A stretch of 64,000 nucleotides of DNA, taken from contig NZ_CP109017.1 in the NCBI RefSeq assembly GCF_036226765.1, forward strand, positions 2,371,501 to 2,435,500, given 5' to 3'. Of the stretch, positions 1 to 7,857 are shown in pieces (position 1 is the stretch's first letter; every line of letters starts with the position of its first letter). The notes below the pieces were generated by a model. That model searched no databases, was not told the DNA's origin, and saw nothing but the letters and a program-made list of their open reading frames with translations. Made by a program: the position numbers and the translations under genes. This stretch comes from Streptomyces sp. NBC_00670. GTDB taxonomy: Bacteria > Actinomycetota > Actinomycetes > Streptomycetales > Streptomycetaceae.

Positions 1-2862
1 CGACAGGCCGGTGACCGCCGCGCCGCCCGCCATGGTGAGCGGCAGCGCCTTGCGGGTCAGTTCCTGCAACCGGGCCTGGACGCCGGCGGCCGGGGGCGTG
101 CGGGCGGCGAGGTGGACGGCGCGCGCGGACTCGGTGTGGTCGCCGGTGTCGACGACGACCGCGCGGGCGTGCCCGGCGACGACGGTGGTGCCCTCGAACA
201 CCATGCAGCTGCGGTCGGCGACGGCGGCCCGCGGGGTGGGCGCGGTCTGCTTGTCGACGGGCAGCGACTCCCCCGTCAGCGCGGACTCGTCGACCTCGAG
301 GCCGTCCTCCCACAGCAGCCGGGCGTCGGCGGGTACGACGTCGTCGGCCCCCAGCTCGATGACGTCGCCGGGGTGCAGCTTGGCGGCGTCGACGGTGCGG
401 GGCTCGGCGTCGGGGGTCCCGGCGCGCACCCGGGCCTTGCGCTTCTGCTCGTCGAGCAGCCCGGACAGCGCCCGCTCGGCGCGCAGCCGCTGGACGCCGC
501 CGACCAGAGCGTTGAGGTCGAGGGCGCCGAGGACGAGAAGGGCGTCGACGGCGGAGCCGAGGATGGCGGAGGCGGCGGAGCCGACGGCGAGGACGGGGGT
601 GAGCGGGTCGTCGAGTTCCCCGCGTACGGCCCGGCCGAGCTGCCAGGACCAGCGGGCGGGAGCGAGTACGCGGACCTTTCCGGCGCGGTCGGCCAGCTCA
701 CGCGCCCGTGCGGTCGCCTGTTCGACCGGGCCGGGCGGTGTCTCGGGCTCGTCCTGCAGCCGGTTCTGGACGTCCTTCGGCTTCAGCGCGTGCCAGGCCA
801 CCCGGGGGCGGGGGTGCGGGGCGCGCGTCACGGCCACGCCGAGCGCCGCGCGCGCCCCGGTGTAGAGGGCGGCCGCCGCGCTGACGTCGACGGGCGCGTG
901 GCGCAGCCCCGGCCACGGCGAGGGGCGGCCCCGCCGGGACTCGCCGACGGCGACGAGCAGCCCGGACAGCGCGGCCCCCGACCGCGCCAGCGTCTGCGAC
1001 CTGCGCCCCACCGCCCGCGCGGCGGGCACGGCGCTGAGCAGCCGCCACACGTCGGCGGGCCCGTGCGGGGCGAGCACGTCGGCCCCCCAGACGACGGCGG
1101 CGTCCCGGTCGGTGAGGGCCACGGCCACGTCCCCGGCGAGCAGCCCGTCGAGGACGTCGTCGTGACCGGCGGTGAGGTCGTCGGCCGTCACCCGGGCCAC
1201 CGTGACGACCGTGCCGCCGTGGCGGTCCCGCTGCCGCGCGACCACTTCCGCCAGTGGGCGTTCCGGGTCGGCGACGTGGTCGGCGAGGCCGGTGAAGTCG
1301 GCGAGGGCCGGGTGGTCGACGACCACCACGCGGAGCCCGGCCCGGCGGGCGGCCTCCAGGACCTCCTCCGCCCACGGGTCGGCGCCCCCGCCCGGCGCGA
1401 GCAGCGCGCTGGGATGCAGGACGAGCGTGTCGGCGGTGCCGAGCTGGGCCAGCCGCTCGGTGTCGCGGACCAGGACGCCCGTGCGGGACAGGGCCGCGGC
1501 GAGGACGGCGTGGAAGGCGGCGGGCCCGTAGCGGGCGGCCTTCGGGGAGCCGGCGAGCACCGCCTCGGCCGCCTCGCCGATGTCGTGCTTGACCAGCAGG
1601 GTCGCGGCGGCGCCCACCATGCTTCCGGTGGCGGCCGAGGCGGCGTACTCCTGCGCCGGGGAGGTGCGCAGCGGCGGGCGCGGGCACCGGCCGGCGGGTA
1701 CGCCGGTGCGGTCGGGCCGGCACACCTCGTCGTGCATCGCGTCGAACGCGGCGGCCCGTGCCACCGTCTCCCCCACCTGGCAGGCGCGCAGCGCCCCGTC
1801 GAGCACCAGTGCGGTGGGGGTACGGCCGGCGCCGTGGACGGCGGCGTTGGCGACGGCGAGGGCCAGGTCCATGCGGGAGCGGCCGATGCGGGTGCGCAGC
1901 CAGCCGCGGAACCGGGGGTTCTCGCGCAGCAGCGTCGTGACGGCGGTGACCGGCCGCGGCGAGACCGGCAGCCGCAGGGCCGAGCCGGCGAACGCCAGGC
2001 CGATGCCGGCGGCGTCGGCGGCGAGGGCCGCGACGGCGGTGCGGACGCCGGCGGGGTCGCCCGGGTGGGAGAACTCCTCCACCCGCTCGTCGCTCTCCCC
2101 CAGCCCGTGCCGGGCGGCGAGCTCGGACGCGCGGTCCAGTACCCGGTCCATGGCGGTGTCCTCGGTCGCGGCCACCACCAGCCGCGCCAGCCCACCGTCC
2201 CAGTACGCGAACGCCACGTCCGGATGCTCCGCGAGCGCACCGGCGACCCGCCGCGCCCGCCGCTCGGTCCGCGCGAGGCGCGCGGCACGCCGAGCACGGG
2301 CATCGGAGGCGTCCGGCTCCGCCCGCCCGGGCGTGCCGGCGGCGCCGGCCCCCAGCCGCTCACCGCGCCCGCCCCCGCCACCGCCCGCCTCCTCCGCGAG
2401 CACGTCGCCGCCGAGGCCGTCGCCGCCGAGGCCGTCGCCGCCGAGGCCGTCCTCCGCCCGCAGGGCGGGACGGGCCCTCGCGTCGGGCGCGGCCGACCCC
2501 GGCCGCCCGTCCCCCGCGTCACCCGTCTCCCCCGCCGGCGCGCCCCCGCCGAAGCCGTCGTCCTCCACGCCCCCGCCGAAGCCGTCCTCCACAGCCCCCT
2601 CCGCGTCGCCCTCCGCCCGCAACGCCAGATGCGCCCGCGTCCCCGACCGCCACGTACGCGGCCCGCCGGGCAGCGCGTTGCGGACGACCCGGCGTACGCG
2701 GGCCGCGCTGTCCGCGCCGCGCACGCCTGCCCGTGCCGTGCCCGCCGCCGCGCCGGCGAGCGCGCCGGCCACCGGTGCGGCGGACCGGGACAGCAGCCGG
2801 GGGCCGGCCAGGGCGAGTGTCGCGGCCGCGGCCGACGGCCGGGTCAGCAGTGCCAGTGCCAT
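1..2862 (-). CDS. Cation-translocating P-type ATPase, CtpH/CtpI-like (N-terminal 954 residues; C-terminus off the left edge)
   Basis: The minus-strand frame is open from the ATG at 2862 to base 1. The actuator-domain motif LTGESLPV is visible, with TGES at residues 863-866, preceded by DVVPADARLLWEDG; this is the P-type ATPase A-domain. Hydrophobic Ala/Val/Leu segments flank it (about residues 755-775 and from 940). The phosphorylation motif DKTGT must lie beyond the window. TGES normally lies at about residue 150-250, so some 600 extra N-terminal residues are present, as in the mycobacterial CtpH/CtpI group (family knowledge). The N-terminus holds GLGGD repeats near residues 137-153 and a degenerate metal-binding-like stretch near 205-228 (VAFAYWDGG). 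It starts 18 bp after the 185-residue gene, probably as one operon. The transported ion cannot be deduced. Confidence 0.85.
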   Translation of the reverse strand, partial: MALALLTRPSAAAATLALAGPRLLSRSAAPVAGALAGAAAGTARAGVRGADSAARVRRVVRNALPGGPRTWRSGTRAHLALRAEGDAEGAVEDGFGGGVEDDGFGGGAPAGETGDAGDGRPGSAAPDARARPALRAEDGLGGDGLGGDGLGGDVLAEEAGGGGGGRGERLGAGAAGTPGRAEPDASDARARRAARLARTERRARRVAGALAEHPDVAFAYWDGGLARLVVAATEDTAMDRVLDRASELAARHGLGESDERVEEFSHPGDPAGVRTAVAALAADAAGIGLAFAGSALRLPVSPRPVTAVTTLLRENPRFRGWLRTRIGRSRMDLALAVANAAVHGAGRTPTALVLDGALRACQVGETVARAAAFDAMHDEVCRPDRTGVPAGRCPRPPLRTSPAQEYAASAATGSMVGAAATLLVKHDIGEAAEAVLAGSPKAARYGPAAFHAVLAAALSRTGVLVRDTERLAQLGTADTLVLHPSALLAPGGGADPWAEEVLEAARRAGLRVVVVDHPALADFTGLADHVADPERPLAEVVARQRDRHGGTVVTVARVTADDLTAGHDDVLDGLLAGDVAVALTDRDAAVVWGADVLAPHGPADVWRLLSAVPAARAVGRRSQTLARSGAALSGLLVAVGESRRGRPSPWPGLRHAPVDVSAAAALYTGARAALGVAVTRAPHPRPRVAWHALKPKDVQNRLQDEPETPPGPVEQATARARELADRAGKVRVLAPARWSWQLGRAVRGELDDPLTPVLAVGSAASAILGSAVDALLVLGALDLNALVGGVQRLRAERALSGLLDEQKRKARVRAGTPDAEPRTVDAAKLHPGDVIELGADDVVPADARLLWEDGLEVDESALTGESLPVDKQTAPTPRAAVADRSCMVFEGTTVVAGHARAVVVDTGDHTESARAVHLAARTPPAAGVQARLQELTRKALPLTMAGGAAVTGLS

Positions 2863-2880
2863 GTCGTCCGCCGCCCCCGC

Positions 2881-3438
2881 TCAGCCGGCGCTGCGGCCGC
2901 GCGCGGCGGTCGCCCGCCCGGCCGACTTCGCCGACCGGGAGCCTGTCCCGCCACCACCGGCCGTCCTGCTCTTCTTGACGGTGGGGGTGGCGGCCCCCTT
3001 CGTCGCCGCCTTGGTGGTGGCCCGGGCGGCCCGCGCCGCCGTACCGCCCGCGGCGACCGCCTTGCCCTTCAGCGCGGGCGAGGCGCTGCGCGCCGTGGAC
3101 ACGGCGGCGGGCGGCGCCGGGGTCGTGACCACAGGCGCCGCACCTCCGGAGTCACCGGACGTCTCGTCCCCACGCTCCCGCGGCCGCGGCTGCGTCAGCC
3201 AGGCGACCGCTGCCCCCGTGACGGCGACCGGCCACTCGACGACGCCCGCGAGGCCGAGCACCCCGGCCCCCGTGTACACGACGAGCCGCCGCCCGCGCGG
3301 CGACACCGCGCCGACCTTGTCCAGCGCGCCCCCGGCGGCCCGGGTCACCGTCCCGGCCCCGGGCACCTTCCCCAGCACCGACGCGGCGGTGCGCAGCGGG
3401 AACGGCAGACTCGACGACTTCTCCTCGGCCTCGGCCAT
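2881..3438 (-). CDS. Small membrane-associated protein with a basic Ala/Lys tail, unknown function
   Basis: This 185-residue protein has an ATG start behind a GAGGTGA ribosome-binding site. The N-terminal part (PLRTAASVLGKVPGAG) precedes one hydrophobic stretch at about residues 52-82 that could form one or two membrane helices. The C-terminal half is low-complexity: Pro/Ala-rich, then Lys/Arg/Ala-rich (ATTKAATKGAATPTVKKSR), resembling histone-like tails. It lies directly upstream of the P-type ATPase with an 18-bp gap, so co-transcription is likely. I do not recognise a named family; a role as accessory protein of the ATPase is inference only. Confidence 0.7.
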   Translation of the reverse strand: MAEAEEKSSSLPFPLRTAASVLGKVPGAGTVTRAAGGALDKVGAVSPRGRRLVVYTGAGVLGLAGVVEWPVAVTGAAVAWLTQPRPRERGDETSGDSGGAAPVVTTPAPPAAVSTARSASPALKGKAVAAGGTAARAARATTKAATKGAATPTVKKSRTAGGGGTGSRSAKSAGRATAARGRSAG

Positions 3439-3542
3439 GGCTCACCTCACGTACGCGACAACCCGTTGCGAACCGGACGAGTGCCCGCGTCGGGGGAGGT
3501 CAACCGGGCCGTTCGGGCGAGCGTCGAACGGCCCGGGACGTC

Positions 3543-3863
3543 TCACCGCAGCGGTGAGGCCGGGGTCGGGACCACCCGGGTGACGGCGATCTTCTCGGCG
3601 AGGAGCAACTCGTGCACGGCCGGGCCGATCTCGTTCTTCCAGCGGTCGTGCTCGTACACGGCCGCGTACAGCGCCTCGCTCTGCGCCTCGTCCTCGAACC
3701 GGCGCATCCACACATAGCCGTCCTCGTCCTCGGCGTCGACGAAGGAGGCGGTCACGTCCACGCCCAGCGAGGCCTGGAACGGGATGACCACGTCCTCCAT
3801 GTACCGCACCCACTCCTCGCGGCGCCCGGGCCGGACCTGGTAACGACGGATCTCGTAGTACAC
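3543..3863 (-). CDS. NIPSNAP family protein
   Basis: The protein has 106 residues and starts at a GTG (MYYEIRRYQVRPGRREEWVR). It has the alpha+beta ferredoxin-like pattern of NIPSNAP/EthD-type small proteins: an opening strand with the YEIRRYQVRPG signature, a central ASFVDAEDEDGYVWMRRF strand, and a helix rich in acidic residues. Such proteins are dimeric cytoplasmic proteins without an agreed biochemical role. It has its own start after a gap of about 100 bp from the oxidoreductase stop and could be the last gene of that transcript. Confidence 0.75.
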   Translation of the reverse strand: MYYEIRRYQVRPGRREEWVRYMEDVVIPFQASLGVDVTASFVDAEDEDGYVWMRRFEDEAQSEALYAAVYEHDRWKNEIGPAVHELLLAEKIAVTRVVPTPASPLR

Positions 3864-3936
3864 GCTGCTGCTCCGAACTTCTCGATGGTTCTCGACACTT
3901 CTCGACGACGGAAAAGTCAGCCGACGACGGAGGAAA

Positions 3937-3988
3937 TCAGTCGGCGACAGTCAGGACGAGCTTCAGTCGGCGACGGTCAGGACGAGCT
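3937..3988. repeat. 26-bp tandem duplication over the 3' end of the oxidoreductase gene
   Basis: Two adjacent 26-bp copies (3937-3962 and 3963-3988) differ at one base only. The inner copy is the last eight codons plus stop of the oxidoreductase gene; the outer copy lies just after the stop and repeats it. It looks like a recent slippage or tandem duplication. It does not alter the protein because the first stop is intact. Confidence 0.9.
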
Positions 3989-4928
3989 TGCCGCGGGTGC
4001 GGCCCGTCTCCCCGCGGGTGTGGGCCTCGGCGACCCGCTCCAGCGGGAACGTCTCCGCCACCTCCACGGTGACCTCACCGGCGTCGATCAGGCCCGCGAT
4101 CGTGGTCAGCGCCGTGCCGTCCGGCTCGACGAGGTACGGGGTGGCCCGCACGCCCGCCGTCTCGGCGGCCGCCAGCAGGTCCGGGGAGACACCGGACGGC
4201 ACGGCCACCAGCAGTCCGCCGGGGCGCAGCACCTTCAGCGCACGGGTGCTGGTCCGGTCGTGCGCGTCGCCCACCAGGTCGATGACGACGTCGACGCCGG
4301 AGACGGCGTCCTCGAAGCGGGTGGTGGTGTAGTCGACGGTCTCGTCGGCGCCGAGTTCCTTGAGCCAGGCGTGCCGGGCGGCACTGGCGGTGGCGATCAC
4401 GTGGGCGCCGCGGTGCCGGGCGAACTGGACCGCGAAGTGGCCCACCCCGCCGGCGGCGGCCGTGATCAGCACGCGCTGTCCGGCCTGTACGCAGGCGGTG
4501 TCGACCACGGTCTGCCAGGCGGTCAGCGCCGCCAGCGGCACGGCGGCCGCGTGCACGTGGTCGAGGGTGGCGGGCTTGCGCGCCCACTGGCGGGCCGGCG
4601 CGGTCACGTACTCGGCGTAGGCGTTGGCGGCGCGCGGGAACCACGGCATGCCGTACACCTCGTCGCCGGGCGCGAGCGTGGTGACGCCGAAGCCGACCTT
4701 CTCGACGACCCCGGAGACGTCCCAGCCCAGGGCGAGCGGGAGCGTCTGCAGCCCGGCCATGCCCTGCCCCTCGCGGGTCTTCCAGTCCACCGGGTTGACG
4801 CCGGCGGCGTGCACCCGTACCAGCACCTCGGTCGGCAGCGGCTCGGGGCGCGCGACCTCCTCGACGGTCAGCACCTCCGGCCCGCCGAACTCCTTGACGG
4901 TGACGGCCCGCATGACGTGCTCGCTCAT
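3963..4928 (-). CDS. NADPH-dependent quinone/zinc-type oxidoreductase (MDR superfamily)
   Basis: This 321-residue medium-chain dehydrogenase/reductase opens with the GroES-like domain (MRAVTVKEFGGPEVLTVEEV, then HAAGVNPVDWKTREG). A Rossmann NADP site follows (GQRVLITAAAGGVGHFAVQFA), then RHRGAHVIATAS. No zinc-ligand set is present, which fits the quinone oxidoreductase branch that reduces quinones or enones. I chose the ATG at 4928 because GAGGA lies about 9 bp upstream; an ATG at 4952 is possible but has no ribosome-binding site. The gene faces the DJ-1/AraC regulator at 5069 across a large palindrome at 4964-5009, so that regulator probably controls it. Confidence 0.88.
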   Translation of the reverse strand: MSEHVMRAVTVKEFGGPEVLTVEEVARPEPLPTEVLVRVHAAGVNPVDWKTREGQGMAGLQTLPLALGWDVSGVVEKVGFGVTTLAPGDEVYGMPWFPRAANAYAEYVTAPARQWARKPATLDHVHAAAVPLAALTAWQTVVDTACVQAGQRVLITAAAGGVGHFAVQFARHRGAHVIATASAARHAWLKELGADETVDYTTTRFEDAVSGVDVVIDLVGDAHDRTSTRALKVLRPGGLLVAVPSGVSPDLLAAAETAGVRATPYLVEPDGTALTTIAGLIDAGEVTVEVAETFPLERVAEAHTRGETGRTRGKLVLTVAD

Positions 4929-4963
4929 CGTGTCCTCGCTCAGGTAGCTCATGTGTTCAGATC

Positions 4964-5009
4964 CACTGTGTGTTCTGCGGGAACCTCGGTTCCCGCAGAA
5001 CACACAGTG
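4964..5009. promoter_or_regulatory. 46-bp palindrome (22-bp perfect arms) in a divergent promoter region
   Basis: Arms at 4964-4985 and 4988-5009 are perfect reverse complements, separated by two bases (TC). The left arm begins CACTGTGTGTTCTGCGGG. It lies 36 bp from the oxidoreductase start and 60 bp from the regulator start. A site this long and perfect between divergent genes suggests an operator for a dimer or tetramer, or two overlapping sites, rather than a terminator, because no gene ends here. Confidence 0.75.
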
Positions 5010-5068
5010 CCGGGCGCGCGGGGAGGCGAGTGAGTGGCCGGAGGGCCACCTGTCGTACCATTCCGGCC

Positions 5069-6055
5069 ATGGCCCTGCCGCACCGTGTCGTCGTCCTCGC
5101 CCTCGACGGAGTCCTGCCGCTGGACCTGGGCATCCCGGCCCGGGTCTTCAACGAGGCCCGCACCCCGGACGGAACCCGTCTCTACTCCGTCACCACCTGC
5201 TCCCTGGGCGGCCGGCCGGTGCGCACGCACGAGGACTACCGGATCGTCGTCGACCACGACGAGTCGGCGCTGGAGAGTGCGGACACCGTCGTCCTCGCCA
5301 CGCAGGAGCCGACCGCGCAGCTGCTCACGACCGGTGCGCTCCCCGCCGAGCTCGCCGCCGCGCTGGACCGCATCGGGCCGCGCACCCGCATCGTCAGCCT
5401 GTGCACCTCCGCCTTCCTGCTCGCGGCGGCCGGTCTGCTGGACGGCGGTCGGGCCACCACGCACTGGACGCTGTGCGACGCGCTGGCGCGGCGGTTCCCC
5501 GCCGTCGAGGTCGATCCGGACGTGCTGTTCGTCGACAACGGCCGCATCCTGACCTCCGCCGGCGGAGCGGCCGGCATCGACCTGTGCCTGCATCTGGTCC
5601 GCCTCGACCACGGGGCGGCGGTGGCCTCGGCCGCCGCGCGGCGCTGCGTGGTGGCCCCGTGGCGCGAGGGCGGCCAGGCGCAGTTCATCGAGCACCCGGT
5701 CCCGCGCGACACCGACCGCTCCACCTCGGCGACCCGCCAGTGGGCCCTCGACCGGCTGGCCGAGCCGCTCACCCTGGAGGACATGGCCCGGCACGCGCAC
5801 ATGAGCGTGCGCACGTTCACCCGGAAGTTCCGGAGCGAGGTGGGCAGCAGCCCGCTGAAGTGGCTGGCCCAGCGGCGGCTGGCGCACGCCCGCCTGCTCC
5901 TGGAGTCCACCGATCTGACCGTCGCCCGGATCGCCACCGCCTGCGGCTTCGGCGACCCCGTCGCCCTGCGCAAGCACTTCCACACCTACGTGGGCCTGTC
6001 CCCGCTGGCCTACCGCCGCGCCCACAGCGCACCGGAGCCGGCCGCGGCACGGTGA
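5069..6055 (+). CDS. GlxA/FtrA-type transcriptional regulator (DJ-1/PfpI domain + AraC HTH)
   Basis: The 328-residue protein begins at the ATG at 5069 (MALPHRVVVLALDGVLPLDL). Residues about 5-190 form a DJ-1/PfpI class I amidotransferase-like domain, including the nucleophile-elbow region VSLCTSAFLLAAAGLLDG and THWTLCDAL. Residues about 220-320 carry two AraC-type helix-turn-helix motifs (LEDMARHAHMSVRTFTRKFR and DLTVARIATACGFGDPVALR). Such regulators usually activate or repress an adjacent gene. Here the oxidoreductase is divergent, with a 46-bp palindrome between them. The ligand is unknown. Confidence 0.9.
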   Translation: MALPHRVVVLALDGVLPLDLGIPARVFNEARTPDGTRLYSVTTCSLGGRPVRTHEDYRIVVDHDESALESADTVVLATQEPTAQLLTTGALPAELAAALDRIGPRTRIVSLCTSAFLLAAAGLLDGGRATTHWTLCDALARRFPAVEVDPDVLFVDNGRILTSAGGAAGIDLCLHLVRLDHGAAVASAAARRCVVAPWREGGQAQFIEHPVPRDTDRSTSATRQWALDRLAEPLTLEDMARHAHMSVRTFTRKFRSEVGSSPLKWLAQRRLAHARLLLESTDLTVARIATACGFGDPVALRKHFHTYVGLSPLAYRRAHSAPEPAAAR

Positions 6056-6090
6056 CGACCTCCCGCCCCCGCCCGGGTACCGTCTCCCGC

Positions 6091-6687
6091 ATGGCACCGA
6101 CCAGCGACGTCCTCACCGCCGAGCGCATCCTCGAAGCCACCGAGGAGGTGCTGCGCCGCCACGGCCCCGCCAAGGCGACCGTGGTGGACGTGGCCCGCGC
6201 GCTCGGGGTCAGCCACGGCAGCGTGTACCGGCACTTCCGTACGAAGACGGCGCTGCGGGAGGCCGTGGCGCAGCGCTGGCTGGACCGCACCCACCAGGGG
6301 CTGGCCGGGATCGTCGACGACACCGCCCTCGCCCCGGCCGAACGGCTGCGCGCCTGGTTCCGCGCGCTGTTCGACATCAAGCGGCGCCGCGCGGTGGACG
6401 ACCCGGAGCTGTTCGCCACGTTCGGCGTGCTGGCCGGGGAGAACAGCGCGATCGTCGACCGCCACGTCGGCGACCTCACCGCCCAGCTCACCACGATCGT
6501 CCGCGCCGGCATCTCCGACGGCACCTTCCGGCGGACCCTGGACCCGGCCCCCACCGCCACGGCCCTCCTCGACGCCACCTCCCGCTTCCACGCCCCGTAC
6601 CACGCCCGCGACTGGCAGGACCCGGGCACCGAGGACCGTCTGGAGACGGTCCTCGACCTCCTGCTGGCCGGACTGCGGGCAGCCTGA
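6091..6687 (+). CDS. TetR family transcriptional regulator
   Basis: The protein has 198 residues, start ATG at 6091. The N-terminal TetR helix-turn-helix is plain: TAERILEATEEVLRRHGPAK, then VVDVARALGVSHGSVYRHFR, which contains the recognition helix. The C-terminal part (about residues 75-198) fits the TetR ligand/dimer domain that follows (WFRALFDIKRRRAVDDPELF). It starts 35 bp after the DJ-1/AraC regulator on the same strand. The target is unknown. Confidence 0.9.
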   Translation: MAPTSDVLTAERILEATEEVLRRHGPAKATVVDVARALGVSHGSVYRHFRTKTALREAVAQRWLDRTHQGLAGIVDDTALAPAERLRAWFRALFDIKRRRAVDDPELFATFGVLAGENSAIVDRHVGDLTAQLTTIVRAGISDGTFRRTLDPAPTATALLDATSRFHAPYHARDWQDPGTEDRLETVLDLLLAGLRAA

Positions 6688-6822
6688 AGCCGGCGCCGGC
6701 CACAAGGTTCCCGACCGGGTACTGCCCGCAGGCGCGTACGACGGGAGTGGGCCGTGCGGGTGCGTCGCAGTCCGTCGCGCAGCTCGTCGCAGCGCACACC
6801 CCCCGCCGGAGGCCGCCCAAGG

Positions 6823-6850
6823 CTGGTACCAGAGCCCCTTCATCCTGGTA
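6823..6850. promoter_or_regulatory. Cluster of CTGGTA half-sites upstream of the MmyB-type regulator
   Basis: CTGGTACCAG at 6823-6832 is a perfect 10-bp palindrome. Its TACCAG half pairs again with CTGGTA at 6845-6850 across 12 bp. The cluster ends 46 bp before the ATG at 6897. Repeated half-sites directly upstream of a helix-turn-helix gene suggest an autoregulatory operator; this is inference. Confidence 0.45.
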
Positions 6851-6896
6851 GGAGCACCACCTGGCAACAGGCTCCCGCACACGGCACCCTGGAACC

Positions 6897-7793
6897 ATGA
6901 CGACGACCGCGCAGGAGACGCCCCCCGCACGAAAGGCCGCACGCGGGCGCCAGGGCTCCCCCTCCGCGGTACGGCGGCACGAACTGGCCGCCTTCCTGCG
7001 GCACCGCCGCGAGCATGTCACGCCCGAGCAGGTCGGGCTGCCCCGCGGCGTGCGCCGGCGCACCCCCGGGCTGCGCCGCGAGGAGGTCGCCCAGCTCTCC
7101 GCGGTCGGCGTCACCTGGTACACGTGGCTGGAGCAGGCCCGCAACATCCAGGTCTCGGTGCAGGTCCTGGACTCCCTCGCCCGGGCGCTGCTGCTCGACT
7201 CCAGCGAGCGCGCGCACCTGTTCAAGCTGGCCGGCGCCATCGACCCCGCCCCCGGCGCCGCCTCCACCGGTGTCACCGACGCCCAGCGCGTCCTGCTGAA
7301 GCAACTGGAGCCGCTGCCCGCCTGCGTGCAGAACAGCCGGTACGACATCATCGCCTACAACCGTACCTACGCCCTGATGCTGTGCGACATGGACGCGGTA
7401 CCCCCGCAGGACCGCAACTGCATGCTGCTCGCCTACACCCACCCCGAGTGGCGCACATCACTGCCGCACCGCGAGGAGGTGCTGCGGCTGATGGCGGCCA
7501 CGCTCCGCGCGTCGATGGCCGAGCATCTCGCCGACCCCGCCTGGAAGATGCTCCTGCACCGGCTGCGCACCGAGTCGGACGAGTTCGTCGAGTACTGGGA
7601 GCGGCACGAGGTGATGGGCCCGCTCGACAAGCGCAAGCAGTTCCACAACTCCCGGGTCGGCCTGCTCACCCTGGACCACACCGACCTCTGGCTGGGCCCG
7701 CGCAACGGCCCCCGCCTGGTCACGTACGTCCCGGTGGACGACGAGACCCGCGCCCGCCTGGAACGGCTGCACGCGATGGCGACGGGCGCATGA
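6897..7793 (+). CDS. XRE-type regulator with MmyB-like ligand-binding domain
   Basis: The 298-residue protein has an N-terminal helix-turn-helix (residues about 25-105: ELAAFLRHRREHVTPEQVGL, then TPGLRREEVAQLSAVGVTWY and TWLEQARNIQVS). A C-terminal MmyB-type PAS-like domain follows, recognised by YDIIAYNRTYALMLCD and the late motif LLTLDHTDLWLGPRNGPRLV. Family members often sit divergently from a short-chain dehydrogenase gene; here the upstream neighbour is a TetR gene on the same strand. Only a weak GGA is seen before the ATG. Confidence 0.9.
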   Translation: MTTTAQETPPARKAARGRQGSPSAVRRHELAAFLRHRREHVTPEQVGLPRGVRRRTPGLRREEVAQLSAVGVTWYTWLEQARNIQVSVQVLDSLARALLLDSSERAHLFKLAGAIDPAPGAASTGVTDAQRVLLKQLEPLPACVQNSRYDIIAYNRTYALMLCDMDAVPPQDRNCMLLAYTHPEWRTSLPHREEVLRLMAATLRASMAEHLADPAWKMLLHRLRTESDEFVEYWERHEVMGPLDKRKQFHNSRVGLLTLDHTDLWLGPRNGPRLVTYVPVDDETRARLERLHAMATGA

Positions 7794-7857
7794 GAAACGC
7801 CGTTCCCCGCGGCCCCAGCGAGGGGCGCGAGGAACGGCGCGAACACCTGCGAACCGG

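Noticed and set aside
112..3717. A 1201-codon open frame on the plus strand over the P-type ATPase region
   Set aside because: Its product is Gly/Arg/Pro-rich without domain features; it is the antisense shadow of minus-strand genes, a usual effect of high third-position GC.
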